Program-made: the position numbers and the translations under genes | The notes under the pieces: model-generated | What the model saw: only the letters and a program-made list of their open reading frames with translations | Database searches by the model: none | Told to the model about the DNA's origin: nothing | Shown: one piece after another, positions 7,391 through 14,924 of the stretch | Layout: each line of letters begins with the position of its first letter | Position numbering within the stretch: position 1 is the stretch's first letter | Assembly (NCBI GenBank): GCA_036405975.1 | Contig: DASWWM010000004.1 | Coordinates: 1-26,246 of the forward strand | Length of the DNA: 26,246 bases | Direction of reading: 5' to 3' | Origin: VEQN01 sp036405975 | Lineage (GTDB): Bacteria; Patescibacteriota; Minisyncoccia; Phycocordibacterales; CAIZLB01

Positions 7391-7414
7391 ATGTTAGTAT
7401 CATTATACTAACAT
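7391..7414. promoter_or_regulatory. Palindromic overlapping promoter of the restriction-modification pair
   Basis: Arms 7391-7400 and 7405-7414 are perfect 10-base inverted repeats around CATT. The repeat covers nearly the whole 23-base gap and includes the first two bases of the nuclease ATG. Minus -10-like GATACT (7396-7401) ends 6 bases before the methyltransferase ATG; plus -10-like CATTAT (7401-7406) ends 6 bases before the nuclease ATG. The two boxes share one base, so the promoters must exclude each other. A better TATAAT also lies on the minus strand at 7401-7406. Confidence 0.55.
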
Positions 7415-8816
7415 GAACCAAAATTCTGATCAAATTTCAGATGAAGAGCCAACATTATGGCAAAATAAGCAAGAAGTCCTCAGTTTTGGCAAAAAACTTA
7501 TCGGAAAAAACCTACGTACGCAATCTGGAATCAGGCCAATTCCGGCAGAGGCACTGGATTCAAAAATAGGCGCTCGGCAGAAGGCAAGCATGGGCACGTT
7601 GCTCGAAAGATACTATTACAACATCAAGCCGGGGAATGAATCTCGTCCTGATTTTCAGGAAATTGGCGTCGAGCTAAAGACAACTCCGATTAAAAAATTG
7701 GCCAAAGGCTTGTATTCTGCAAAGGAGCGCTTAGTTCTGAATCTCATTAACTACCGAACTGAAAGCGAAACCTCATTTACCGAAAGCTCTTTCTATAAGA
7801 AAAACGCTTCCATAATGCTTTTTTCGTACTTACACGAAAAGGAAGTTGCAATCGGAGACCTTGAAATCAAGATTGTGGATTTGCTTGAGTACCAAAATCT
7901 CCCTGAGGCTGACCGAAAAATCATCTTGAGCGATTGGCACAAAATCAACGCAAAAATAAGAGCAAATGACGCGCACAATCTTTCCGAAGGAGATACCTTG
8001 TACCTAGGAGCCTGCACAAAAAGTGCAAATTCCTCCGTGCGCACAATGCAAGGCAATGGAATAGAAGCAAAACCGAGAGCCTACGCTTTCAAATCTGGAT
8101 ACATGACCGCTCTTACAAGGAGGCTTTTGGGAAAGCAAGACCCGGACGCAGAAGCAATCATAAAATCAGATGAGCAGGCAGAACTTGTTTCAGATTTTGA
8201 GAATATGGTAACTGCAAAATTTGCACCTTACATAGGAAAAGACGCCCACAGGCTCCTTGAGGGATTCGGAATTGGATATAAGTCAAAAAGTAAATTTGCG
8301 ATTCTTGCAAGAAGAATACTCGGTGTTTCAAAGAACAAGGTTGAAGAATTTGAGAAAGCCGAAGTATCAATTAAGACAATACGCGTTGATTCTAAGGGTA
8401 AGCCCTTAGAATCAATATCCTTTCCAACCTTCAAATTCAGCGAGTTCATCGAAGAGAATTGGGATGATGACAACAATACATTCAGGAAACAAATTGAAAA
8501 ACGTTTCTTTTTTGTCATTTTTGAAGAAAGAAACGACTCATTTGGAAATCCATTGACGGTGCTCAAAAAAGTGCTTTTCTGGACAATGCCCTTGTCGGAA
8601 ATAGAAACTACGGTTCGAGAGATGTGGCAACAAGCGCAGAATGCCGTTGCGGAAGGAAACTTGGCCGCACTTCCGAGGCAAGGACAGCGCAGAATCATTC
8701 ACGTCAGGCCACATGGAAAAACAGGCAAGGATTTTGATTTTCTACCCAACGGAACCCCGGCAACAAAAAGGTGTTTTTGGCTGAACGCATTGTATGTAAA
8801 AGATATTATACGATAA
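7413..8816 (+). CDS. MutH/Sau3AI-family type II restriction endonuclease
   Basis: The 467-residue protein has the Sau3AI architecture: an N-terminal catalytic MutH-like domain and a C-terminal half of about 230 residues, probably the second, non-catalytic MutH-like domain that binds another site. The active site is intact: L-L-E-R at 63-66, then D80, E87 and K89 in D-F-Q-E-I-G-V-E-L-K-T-T-P, with the same spacing as D70/E77/K79 of E. coli MutH. The two-domain length argues for Sau3AI rather than MutH (about 230 residues). Predicted cleavage is at GATC, with protection by the divergent methyltransferase. The gene is visibly AT-richer than its neighbours and carries a single GATC, at codon 6, which suggests acquisition by transfer. 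Confidence 0.9.
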   Translation: MNQNSDQISDEEPTLWQNKQEVLSFGKKLIGKNLRTQSGIRPIPAEALDSKIGARQKASMGTLLERYYYNIKPGNESRPDFQEIGVELKTTPIKKLAKGLYSAKERLVLNLINYRTESETSFTESSFYKKNASIMLFSYLHEKEVAIGDLEIKIVDLLEYQNLPEADRKIILSDWHKINAKIRANDAHNLSEGDTLYLGACTKSANSSVRTMQGNGIEAKPRAYAFKSGYMTALTRRLLGKQDPDAEAIIKSDEQAELVSDFENMVTAKFAPYIGKDAHRLLEGFGIGYKSKSKFAILARRILGVSKNKVEEFEKAEVSIKTIRVDSKGKPLESISFPTFKFSEFIEENWDDDNNTFRKQIEKRFFFVIFEERNDSFGNPLTVLKKVLFWTMPLSEIETTVREMWQQAQNAVAEGNLAALPRQGQRRIIHVRPHGKTGKDFDFLPNGTPATKRCFWLNALYVKDIIR

Positions 8817-8854
8817 CCACCCTTGCCAATAGCTGGACATTTCGATTGAAGTTG

Positions 8855-9337
8855 TTACAAATTCTCAACCACCACCTCCCCACCCTCCCGGTACACCCTC
8901 AGCGTTTCCAAATGGCTGCTGAGCGTGCCTTCCGGCTCATTTCCAGCTGCGAACCAGCCAACCTCATGGAGTTCGCCGTGATCAATTTTGAGGCCAGTGT
9001 CGGCAGGCACGAGCTCGGTCACGACCGTGAATTCGACCCTGTATCTGAAACCGCTCCGTATCCGGATAATCCGCATAGGCACGATATCTATGCCCAGCTC
9101 CTCCTTTGCCTCCCTCTTTGCCGCATCGAATACATGCTCGCCCCGATTCATGTAGCCGCCGATCAATCGCCAAGGTTTATTGCCACTGAAAACATGTTTG
9201 CCCAAAAGCACCCTTCCGTCTTCGCTCGGTATGACAAGCGATACGCCGACGCTGAACTTTGCATGGATGAGCCAGGCCGCAAACCACTGGGTCTTCTTAC
9301 CCAGAAGCTTCCAGATCTTCGAGAGGAGTTTGTACAC
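8855..9337 (-). CDS. NUDIX hydrolase
   Basis: A NUDIX-family pyrophosphohydrolase. The box is complete and canonical: G-Y-M-N-R-G-E, seven residues, then R-E-A-K-E-E-L-G-I. A W-R-L-I-G-G strand precedes it. The N-terminus K-L-L-S-K-I-W-K-L-L-G-K-K-T-Q-W-F is an amphipathic helix. Substrate cannot be read from the box. The open frame extends to an ATG at 9382, but I prefer GTG at 9337, giving 160 residues, because CATAAT lies 6 bases upstream of it in the leaderless arrangement seen elsewhere here, and residues before it (P-A-L-A-R-M-P-P-A-C-H) look non-coding. It converges on the restriction nuclease gene with a gap of 38 bases and no clear terminator. Confidence 0.87.
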   Translation of the reverse strand: MYKLLSKIWKLLGKKTQWFAAWLIHAKFSVGVSLVIPSEDGRVLLGKHVFSGNKPWRLIGGYMNRGEHVFDAAKREAKEELGIDIVPMRIIRIRSGFRYRVEFTVVTELVPADTGLKIDHGELHEVGWFAAGNEPEGTLSSHLETLRVYREGGEVVVENL

Positions 9338-9343
9338 AGATGG

Positions 9344-9349
9344 ATTATG
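9344..9349 (-). promoter_or_regulatory. -10 box CATAAT for the GTG start of the NUDIX gene
   Basis: CATAAT on the minus strand, 6 bases (CCATCT), then GTG at 9337. It supports the shorter NUDIX protein. Confidence 0.4.
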
Positions 9350-9401
9350 GCATGCCGGCGGCATTCTGGCCAAAGCCGGCAAGACATGAAGTCAGTTGAA
9401 T

Positions 9402-9434
9402 AAAAAAACAGCCACACCCCTTTCAGGGCATGGC
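9402..9434 (-). terminator. Intrinsic terminator of the 9464-10435 gene
   Basis: On the minus strand arm GCCATGCCC (9434-9426) pairs with GGGTGTGGC (9419-9411) through nine pairs including two G-U, loop of six, followed by a run of T (9408-9402). It lies 29 bases after the stop codon. Confidence 0.75.
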
Positions 9435-9463
9435 CGTATGATGCATGGGACCGCACCAAGCCG

Positions 9464-10435
9464 TCAGGCTGCTTTGAAGACCTGGAACGAACCGGGCTCA
9501 GGACCCGGATCAACTTCCAGCCAGTCATCTTCCGGAATCCAAACGCCGCCAATCTGGGCAGCCTTCGAACCGTCAGCCTCGGGAACGAGACCGGTGGCGA
9601 CAAGCGGAGCATTGGCCGACTTTCGAATGGCCAGCCGTGCTTCCGGATTGACTCCAAGGAAGTCCGTTTCCCGCGTCACCCAGATTTCCACTTGATCGCT
9701 GTGGCGACCGAACGTCTCCGGGTAGAACGGGGTCTTGACCAGCGAGAAGGTATTCATGCTGCACGTATAAGCGAACCGCTCTTCCCTTTCAGGAATGATT
9801 TCGGCTCCGCCCGGAGAAATCTTCATGCCGATCTGACGATCGAATGAATCAGAGATGAAGATATGCGGGTTTGTCTGGCCCTTCTTGACCGCATCGATCC
9901 AGCAGACGTATACCCACCCGGCTATCAGCTCGCCTTGGCCGGTGCAGGAGACGCCCGTGGAAGCCATCGCCTGCTGCAGCGAATGCGCGCAGATGATGCG
10001 AACCATCTCGATGTCGGTCAGGCTTTCCCTGTTGCGATTTCTCACTTCAGGAAACCACAAGCCTCTGAGCCTGTGAGCCAATTCCATGCCGAGCATTTCC
10101 GCCTGGTACATGAACAAGTACGCTTTGACTTCATGCAAGTTGGTTACGGCCTTTTGGACTGATTCCGGCACTACGAAGCAGATGCCGGGAATGTCGGGAT
10201 TCGCATAGAACGTTTCGTAGGCATCTGCAAATTGCGCAAAGCGCTCGACCTGGCTTTCAGAAAGCGCGACTTCGAGAATCGTGCCCTCCTTCCTGCCTTT
10301 GACTTCGAACGGACAGCGGAAGCCGCCTTCGGGGACATACGCTGTGGCCTGATGTATGGCAGGAGCAGCAGCGAGCGTCGGCGCGCCGTGATGAAACGGG
10401 CACCCTGACTTAGAGCCTGATATAACGGTATTCAT
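9464..10435 (-). CDS. Uncharacterised soluble protein (323 residues)
   Basis: I do not recognise this protein. From the start at 10435 it begins M-N-T-V-I-S-G-S-K-S-G-C-P-F-H-H-G-A-P; a second C-P-F occurs about 25 residues later (G-F-R-C-P-F-E-V). The middle contains helices (an E-V-K-A-Y-L-F-M-Y-Q-A-E-M-L-G-M-E-L-A-H block) and a Cys-rich stretch S-T-G-V-S-C-T-G-Q-G followed by W-V-Y-V-C-W-I-D-A-V. The C-terminal part is strand-rich with I-W-V-T-R-E-T-D-F-L-G-V-N-P-E-A-R-L-A. There is no signal peptide or transmembrane helix. The frame opens at 10549, but the extra 38 residues look non-coding. It has its own terminator and is divergent from another unknown gene, so the pair may share control. 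Confidence 0.7.
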   Translation of the reverse strand: MNTVISGSKSGCPFHHGAPTLAAAPAIHQATAYVPEGGFRCPFEVKGRKEGTILEVALSESQVERFAQFADAYETFYANPDIPGICFVVPESVQKAVTNLHEVKAYLFMYQAEMLGMELAHRLRGLWFPEVRNRNRESLTDIEMVRIICAHSLQQAMASTGVSCTGQGELIAGWVYVCWIDAVKKGQTNPHIFISDSFDRQIGMKISPGGAEIIPEREERFAYTCSMNTFSLVKTPFYPETFGRHSDQVEIWVTRETDFLGVNPEARLAIRKSANAPLVATGLVPEADGSKAAQIGGVWIPEDDWLEVDPGPEPGSFQVFKAA

Positions 10436-10773
10436 AGTGGAACGAACGGATTGTTGGTTGCGCCCGGATTGCTCCGAGACTCTTGTTTCAAGCGGCCGGA
10501 TGGCCGTTTTTCTGCCATGGAAAATACCATTAAAATCAAAGATTGGCAATATTTGCCCGCGCCGGCAGAACAGCTTTTATTTGATGCCATCACATGCTAC
10601 CCTTTTTCCGAATAGATCTTTACGATCACCGAAGACAAGAGAGGAACAAGAGAATACGAAACCAGCCACCCCAGCATCTGATGAAACCACGCAAAAACTC
10701 AATCAGCATTCCGGCAATCCTAACGAGGCAGACATGCCTCAGGATCTTCCTAATCGAAACTGATGCGGAACAC
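10436..10773. other. Divergent intergenic region with hairpin and short ORFs
   Basis: This 338-base gap separates two divergent unknown genes. On the plus strand it has a terminator-like hairpin (10493-10511), then a 32-codon ORF from ATG 10517 to TAG 10615 that reads like protein (M-E-N-T-I-K-I-K-D-W-Q-Y-L), and in another frame a hydrophilic stretch to TGA 10763 that may start at ATG 10584 (59 codons, rich in Glu, Asn, Thr). Either could be a small gene, a leader ORF or the remains of a frameshifted gene. Confidence in each alone is low. Confidence 0.3.
10493..10511 (+). terminator. Terminator-like hairpin in the divergent gap
   Basis: CGGCC (10493-10497), loop GGAT, GGCCG (10502-10506), then TTTTT. 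It ends six bases before the ATG of a 32-codon ORF. It could end an antisense transcript or act as an attenuator. Confidence 0.45.
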
Positions 10774-11328
10774 ATGCACTCCGCATTCGACACAGACAGC
10801 CACGTCGATATCCCCTTCCCATCCAAGAAACCGGTAACCGAAGGAAGCATCGAGGTGTTTCTTCGGAGGCATGCGACGGCGTCAAGCCATATGAAGGGAA
10901 ATCTCGACGTGTACAACGGCAAGGGCCTGGAGGTCCTTCGAATGAGAGAAGAAGGTCATGCAGCGGTCTGGGCATACCAGGTCGTGACAGTGAGCAAGAT
11001 CGAGGACCTGCGCAGCGAGTTCGGCCATCCGGACACGCTTACGGTCAAGGACGAGGAGTTCCATACGAAGCTGACCGTCATCCTGGGCGAAAAGCTCAAG
11101 AGGACTGAGGCTGACAAGCTAGAAGCATGGCTCAGGAACGAACAGGCGCAGGACGTTCGTGACCAACTGGGATTCGAGAAAAGGTTCATCTCGATGAATG
11201 CCCTCGACAGCTTTGGTTCTGACGAGTACAGGAAGAGCAGGTCAGCGCATGTGATCAAGATCGGAACGGCGACTTTCCTTCCGTACGATCCAAAACGCAT
11301 GGCACTCGCATTCCGGCAAAGCGACTGA
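10774..11328 (+). CDS. Uncharacterised soluble protein (184 residues)
   Basis: I do not recognise the family. From ATG 10774 the protein starts M-H-S-A-F-D-T-D-S-H-V-D-I-P-F-P, then has a strand-rich region with V-F-L-R-R-H-A-T-A-S-S-H and an A-V-W-A-Y-Q-V-V-T-V-S block, a charged helical region with L-K-R-T-E-A-D-K-L-E-A-W-L-R-N-E (about 118-133) and a final strand I-K-I-G-T-A-T-F-L-P-Y-D-P. There is no signal or membrane segment. The open frame extends 60 codons further upstream to 10594, but that part has an unlikely composition. A clear terminator follows at 11369-11404. It is divergent from the 9464-10435 gene. Confidence 0.65.
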   Translation: MHSAFDTDSHVDIPFPSKKPVTEGSIEVFLRRHATASSHMKGNLDVYNGKGLEVLRMREEGHAAVWAYQVVTVSKIEDLRSEFGHPDTLTVKDEEFHTKLTVILGEKLKRTEADKLEAWLRNEQAQDVRDQLGFEKRFISMNALDSFGSDEYRKSRSAHVIKIGTATFLPYDPKRMALAFRQSD

Positions 11329-11368
11329 ACCTGTTGGAAGTCCCGATCGATACGACGAAAAGGCAAAG

Positions 11369-11404
11369 CCCGCACCATTCAAAAAAGAATGTGCGGGATT
11401 TTTT
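11369..11404 (+). terminator. Intrinsic terminator
   Basis: CCCGCACCATTC (11369-11380) and GAATGTGCGGG (11387-11397) pair with one bulged C, loop of six A, followed by six T. It lies between two convergent genes and ends the plus-strand one. Confidence 0.85.
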
Positions 11405-11477
11405 AATGCACGAATGGATATAGCAGGCAGCGATGGCTCAGCCAGCCATGACTTGGGACAATGGGACCGCCGCAGCC

Positions 11478-12485
11478 TTAAAACGACAGCGTGCTGCTTG
11501 AGGCGGTGCCGACTGGCAGCTCGAATGTGCTCGGGGACTGCTCGTTCTCGATGGCTTCACGCTCTTCGGCCATTGAGAATCCGATAGCTGCCGCGACGAT
11601 TCCGCTCAGGATCACCAAGATTGCGAAAGTGATGAGACCGACAGCGACCCGCTTCTGGTTTTTTCCGGGAGTGACGAATCCGAGAGAAGGCTTGGATGCC
11701 TTCAGGTACCTGTATATCACGTATGCATATGCGAACCAGAATCCATCAAGAAGGAATGTCCTCAGGAAATCGAGAAGATCGGTCACGGGATCGAGTCCGA
11801 GCATTTTCGGAATGGAGATGACCAGGCCGATGATCGCTGAAATGAGAACAGTTACCAAGCCATATGAAAGTACTTTCCAGAAATTTCCCCGAACGTATTC
11901 CCGGCTTTTGAACAAGGCGTTGATTCCCTTTTCTTCCTCGAACAATACGACAAGCGGAGCGACGACAACGAATACGGCGACGATGATTCCAGGAATGACG
12001 AGAAGGAGCATTGAGCTCATGATTGCGAGTCCCGAGAGAAGTGATACCCAGAGGAATGACGCCACATGCTTCCTCGCTTCGGCATATGCCTGACGCACGG
12101 TCATTTTCTCGAGATGTCCGCGTGCCGCAAAGAGCATGGCCGGCTGGGACAGGACAAGGAGCACGAGAGTGACCACGAAAGCGGCAAGACCGATCAGGAT
12201 GAGGATCGTCCAGCCCAAAGTATCAACAAATGCGGCAAGGATCGCCTCATCTTCAAGGCCCGAATAGCCCGAGTACATGCCGATAGCAAATGCAATGATT
12301 CCGGGAAGAAGAAATGGGACGAATGAGATTGCAGCAAATGTCCAGAACCGGCTTTTGAAAATGGTCCAGGAATCCCTGAGAATGACGCCAGCCGAAGGAA
12401 GCTTTGAATCCATCCTGTATGCCTCGACGACGGGCACTTCCTCTTCGGTCTCACGAGTCGCGGTTACATTTTCTTCGTTTGTCAT
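11478..12485 (-). CDS. Multi-pass membrane protein of unknown function
   Basis: From ATG 12485 the protein has 335 residues: an acidic cytoplasmic N-terminus (T-N-E-E-N-V-T-A-T-R-E-T-E-E-E-V), then D-S-W-T-I-F-K-S-R-F-W-T-F-A and about six or seven transmembrane helices, with a charged loop F-E-E-E-K-G-I-N-A-L-F-K-S-R-E-Y-V-R-G-N-F-W in the middle. This repeated pattern (a short amphipathic S-x-x-x-x-x-x-N-F-W followed by paired helices with P-G-I-I) resembles the glycerophosphoryl-diester-phosphodiesterase membrane domain and DUF975-like superfamily, but I cannot choose one. The C-terminal tail (F-E-L-P-V-G-T-A-S-S-S-T-L-S-F) is outside the helices. It lies 135 bases downstream of cysN; a weak hairpin in the gap suggests partial separation. 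Confidence 0.7.
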   Translation of the reverse strand: MTNEENVTATRETEEEVPVVEAYRMDSKLPSAGVILRDSWTIFKSRFWTFAAISFVPFLLPGIIAFAIGMYSGYSGLEDEAILAAFVDTLGWTILILIGLAAFVVTLVLLVLSQPAMLFAARGHLEKMTVRQAYAEARKHVASFLWVSLLSGLAIMSSMLLLVIPGIIVAVFVVVAPLVVLFEEEKGINALFKSREYVRGNFWKVLSYGLVTVLISAIIGLVISIPKMLGLDPVTDLLDFLRTFLLDGFWFAYAYVIYRYLKASKPSLGFVTPGKNQKRVAVGLITFAILVILSGIVAAAIGFSMAEEREAIENEQSPSTFELPVGTASSSTLSF

Positions 12486-12620
12486 ATGATGGATTGTCTT
12501 TGCATTAGCGCATGTGCCGGAAGCATGCATCTATAAGCCGGCGCCGATATACCAGAAGTATGTCATATATGAAGACACGATAAAAGCCGATCGGGGCTGA
12601 TGACCGCTTCAGACAGATCG

Positions 12621-13910
12621 TTATCTGATCATTCCGGCAGCGACGGTCTCATTCGTGAACTCATCGACGAGTATGACTGAGCCTGTCGCCCTGTTTCTCT
12701 CATACGGGTCAAAGAAGATCGGGTCCGCAGTCTTGATACGCAGACGGGCAATGTCATTTTTCGAGACCGTGAAATCGCCTGTAACGGGACGTGACTCATG
12801 CACGTCTGTCTTATGCTCCACCCCCTTCACAAGGACCGGTGTTTCCCGGGTCGTATGCCGAAGCAGGTATTTCCGCGAAAGATTCAGCGGCCGGTCATTG
12901 AGCCATGTGATATCAAGATTTATGTCCTGGCTGACGCTCGGCAGGCTTCCTGCCTGGACGATCATGTCTCCCCTGCTCGCATCAACGTCATCAGCAAGAG
13001 TGAATGTCACCGACATCGACGGCCATGCCTCTTCGAGCTCGGTCTTATACGAATAGATCTTGTCGATTCTGGTCAGAGTTCCGGACGGCAGAATCACAAC
13101 CGAATCTCCCGGCTTGAATGTGCCGCCATCTATCCTGCCTGCATATCCGCGGAAATCAGGATGCTCGGCGGACTGAGGACGGATGACGCGCTGTATGGGG
13201 AATCGCCCGTCCTCCATATTATGATTATGGTCCGAGGAAACCTCAACCGACTCGAGCGTTCCAAGCACGGTCTCGCCTTTGTACCACGGCATAGACCTCG
13301 ACGGATCAACAACGTTGTCTCCATTGAGCGCGCTGATAGGGACAAACCGAATGTCGTGCAGGCTGAGCGACTCGGCGAACTCCAGGTACTCGCGCCGGAT
13401 CCGATCGAACGTGTCTTCCTCGAATCCGACCAGGTCCATCTTGTTTATAGCAACGAGCACATGCCTGATTCCAAGCAGCGATACGACGTGCGAATGCCTT
13501 CGCGTCTGCTCGACGATTCCGGTCCGGGCATCGATGAGGATGATGGCGAGCTGTGCCGTGGATGCGCCGGTCACCATGTTTCTCGTATACTGAATGTGAC
13601 CCGGCGCATCCGCCATGATGAATTTCCGCTTCGGCGTCGCGAAGTATCTGTAAGCGACGTCTATGGTTATGCCCTGCTCGCGCTCCGCCTTCAGTCCGTC
13701 AGTGAGGAGCGCGAGATTCACATGCTCGTCGCCTCTCCTTTCGCTCGACTCCTCTATGGCCCTGAGCTGGTCTTCGAAGATCGACTTCGTATCGTACATG
13801 AGTCTTCCTATGAGCGTGCTTTTGCCGTCGTCCACGCTGCCTATGGTAATGAAGCGGAGCAGGTCCATATCGGTGCCCGTATCGTTCCTTATTTCTTTTT
13901 TCATATTCAT
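12621..13910 (-). CDS. cysN: Sulfate adenylyltransferase, GTPase subunit CysN
   Basis: CysN is the regulatory GTPase subunit of ATP sulfurylase; GTP hydrolysis drives formation of APS from sulfate and ATP by CysD. The 429-residue protein has the EF-Tu-like G domain with P-loop G-S-V-D-D-G-K-S at 24-31, the switch I threonine in G-I-T-I-D-V at 80-85, D-A-P-G-H at 101-105 and N-K-M-D at 156-159, then the two beta-barrel domains. It lacks the C-terminal APS kinase (CysC) found fused in some bacteria. It begins 17 bases after the cysD stop, so the two form an operon. Upstream AAGAAAAGA is a poor Shine-Dalgarno site; Met3 is an alternative start. A weak hairpin with four T lies downstream near 12582-12598. 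Confidence 0.95.
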   Translation of the reverse strand: MNMKKEIRNDTGTDMDLLRFITIGSVDDGKSTLIGRLMYDTKSIFEDQLRAIEESSERRGDEHVNLALLTDGLKAEREQGITIDVAYRYFATPKRKFIMADAPGHIQYTRNMVTGASTAQLAIILIDARTGIVEQTRRHSHVVSLLGIRHVLVAINKMDLVGFEEDTFDRIRREYLEFAESLSLHDIRFVPISALNGDNVVDPSRSMPWYKGETVLGTLESVEVSSDHNHNMEDGRFPIQRVIRPQSAEHPDFRGYAGRIDGGTFKPGDSVVILPSGTLTRIDKIYSYKTELEEAWPSMSVTFTLADDVDASRGDMIVQAGSLPSVSQDINLDITWLNDRPLNLSRKYLLRHTTRETPVLVKGVEHKTDVHESRPVTGDFTVSKNDIARLRIKTADPIFFDPYERNRATGSVILVDEFTNETVAAGMIR

Positions 13911-13927
13911 TTTATCTTTTCTTAATC

Positions 13928-14830
13928 TTAAAAATATCCGTTCTTCTTCCGCTCTTCCATGGCAGCTTCTGAACGCTTGTCATCCGACCTGCTTCCCCGC
14001 TCTGCCACTCGGGCAGCGGCGACCTCCTCTATGACCTTCTCGACGGTATCCGCATCGGATACCATCGCACCGGTCACGGTCATGCATCCGAGAGTCCTGT
14101 ACCGTATTTTCTTTTTCTCATAAGACTCTCCTGGCAGCAGGCGATTATACGGAGACTCTGCCAGCAGGACGCCGTCGCGATTCACGACATTTCGCTCATG
14201 CGCGAAGTAAATGCTCGGAAGATCGATCCCTTCGCGCTTGATGTATTGCCAGACATCCATTTCCGTCCAGTTCGATATCGGAAAGACCCTGAAGGATTCC
14301 CAGGGAGACTTTCTCCCGTTGAACAGGCTCCAGAGTTCGGGTCTTTGGTTCTTTGGATCCCATTGGCCGAACTCGTCCCGATGCGAGAAGAATCGCTCCT
14401 TTGCTCTCGCCTTCTCCTCATCCCTCCTTCCGCCGCCGAATGCTGCATCGTATTTTCCTTCCCGAAGCTTTTCGAGAAGCGTCGCCGACTGAAGGCCATT
14501 CCTGCTCGGATTAAGCCCTGGTTCTTCAGCAACGATCCCCTTGTCTATGGATTCCTGAACGTATCCGACCTCAAGCCTCGTGCCGTACTTCTCGGCAAGG
14601 CCGTCACGGAATTCAAGCGCTTCGGGAAAGTTATGTCCCGTATCTATATGCAGAAGCGGGAATGGAATCTTCGCAGGATAGAATGCCTTATGGGCAAGAT
14701 GCACCAGCGTGATCGAATCCTTTCCGCCGGAGAATAGTAAGACCGGATTCTCGAACTGTTCGGCAGCCTCCCTCATGATGAAGATGGCTTCCGACTCGAG
14801 CTGATCCAGATGATTCAGTTTGTATTTCAT
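13928..14830 (-). CDS. cysD: Sulfate adenylyltransferase, catalytic subunit CysD
   Basis: CysD is the catalytic subunit of bacterial ATP sulfurylase, which forms adenylyl sulfate (APS) from ATP and sulfate in the cytoplasm. The 300-residue length is normal. The PP-loop S-G-G-K-D-S is at 34-39, followed by the family blocks H-I-D-T-G-H-N-F-P-E, F-G-G-G-R-R-D-E-E-K-A-R-A-K-E-R, V-F-P-I-S-N-W-T-E-M-D-V-W and Y-R-T-L-G-C. The last residues K-K-N-G-Y-F match typical family ends. Translation starts at 14830 after a poor GAGAAAAGA site. The gene is preceded by an intrinsic-terminator hairpin and a leaderless short ORF with Cys and Met codons, so expression probably depends on antitermination. No cysC, cysH, cysI or sulfate transporter lies in the window. 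Confidence 0.96.
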   Translation of the reverse strand: MKYKLNHLDQLESEAIFIMREAAEQFENPVLLFSGGKDSITLVHLAHKAFYPAKIPFPLLHIDTGHNFPEALEFRDGLAEKYGTRLEVGYVQESIDKGIVAEEPGLNPSRNGLQSATLLEKLREGKYDAAFGGGRRDEEKARAKERFFSHRDEFGQWDPKNQRPELWSLFNGRKSPWESFRVFPISNWTEMDVWQYIKREGIDLPSIYFAHERNVVNRDGVLLAESPYNRLLPGESYEKKKIRYRTLGCMTVTGAMVSDADTVEKVIEEVAAARVAERGSRSDDKRSEAAMEERKKNGYF

Positions 14831-14852
14831 TCTTTTCTCAGTTTTGATGGTA

Positions 14853-14882
14853 AATAAAAACGAGCCCAGGAAGGGCTCGTTT
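14853..14882 (-). terminator. Attenuator/terminator hairpin in the cysD leader
   Basis: On the minus strand ACGAGCCC (14880-14873), loop TTCCT, GGGCTCGT (14867-14860), extended by flanking A-T pairs, then TTTTTATT. It ends 22 bases before the cysD ATG. No credible promoter fits between hairpin and ATG, so cysDN transcripts must read through it. Confidence 0.8.
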
Positions 14883-14924
14883 CTGATATCAATTTTGAGA
14901 TGAATGTGATAGCAAAGACCAACC

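Noticed and set aside
8855..9382. NUDIX start at ATG 9382
   Set aside because: The first 15 residues look non-coding, and a -10 box lies between this ATG and the GTG at 9337.
10613..10615. In-frame TAG with protein-like sequence on both sides, possible stop-codon recoding
   Set aside because: TAG ends other genes here, including rsgA, and the HTH gene; no recoding element is visible. A frameshift or separate short ORFs explain it better.
12798..13925. A 375-codon plus-strand open frame across cysN
   Set aside because: It is antisense to a clearly recognisable CysN, shows no domain and has unlikely composition; it is a by-product of codon bias.
14853..14882. The hairpin before cysD as simply the terminator of the 15046-15462 gene
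   Set aside because: It lies 164 bases after that stop, behind a good promoter and leader ORF, and cysD has no promoter downstream of it. Simple termination cannot be excluded, but it explains less.
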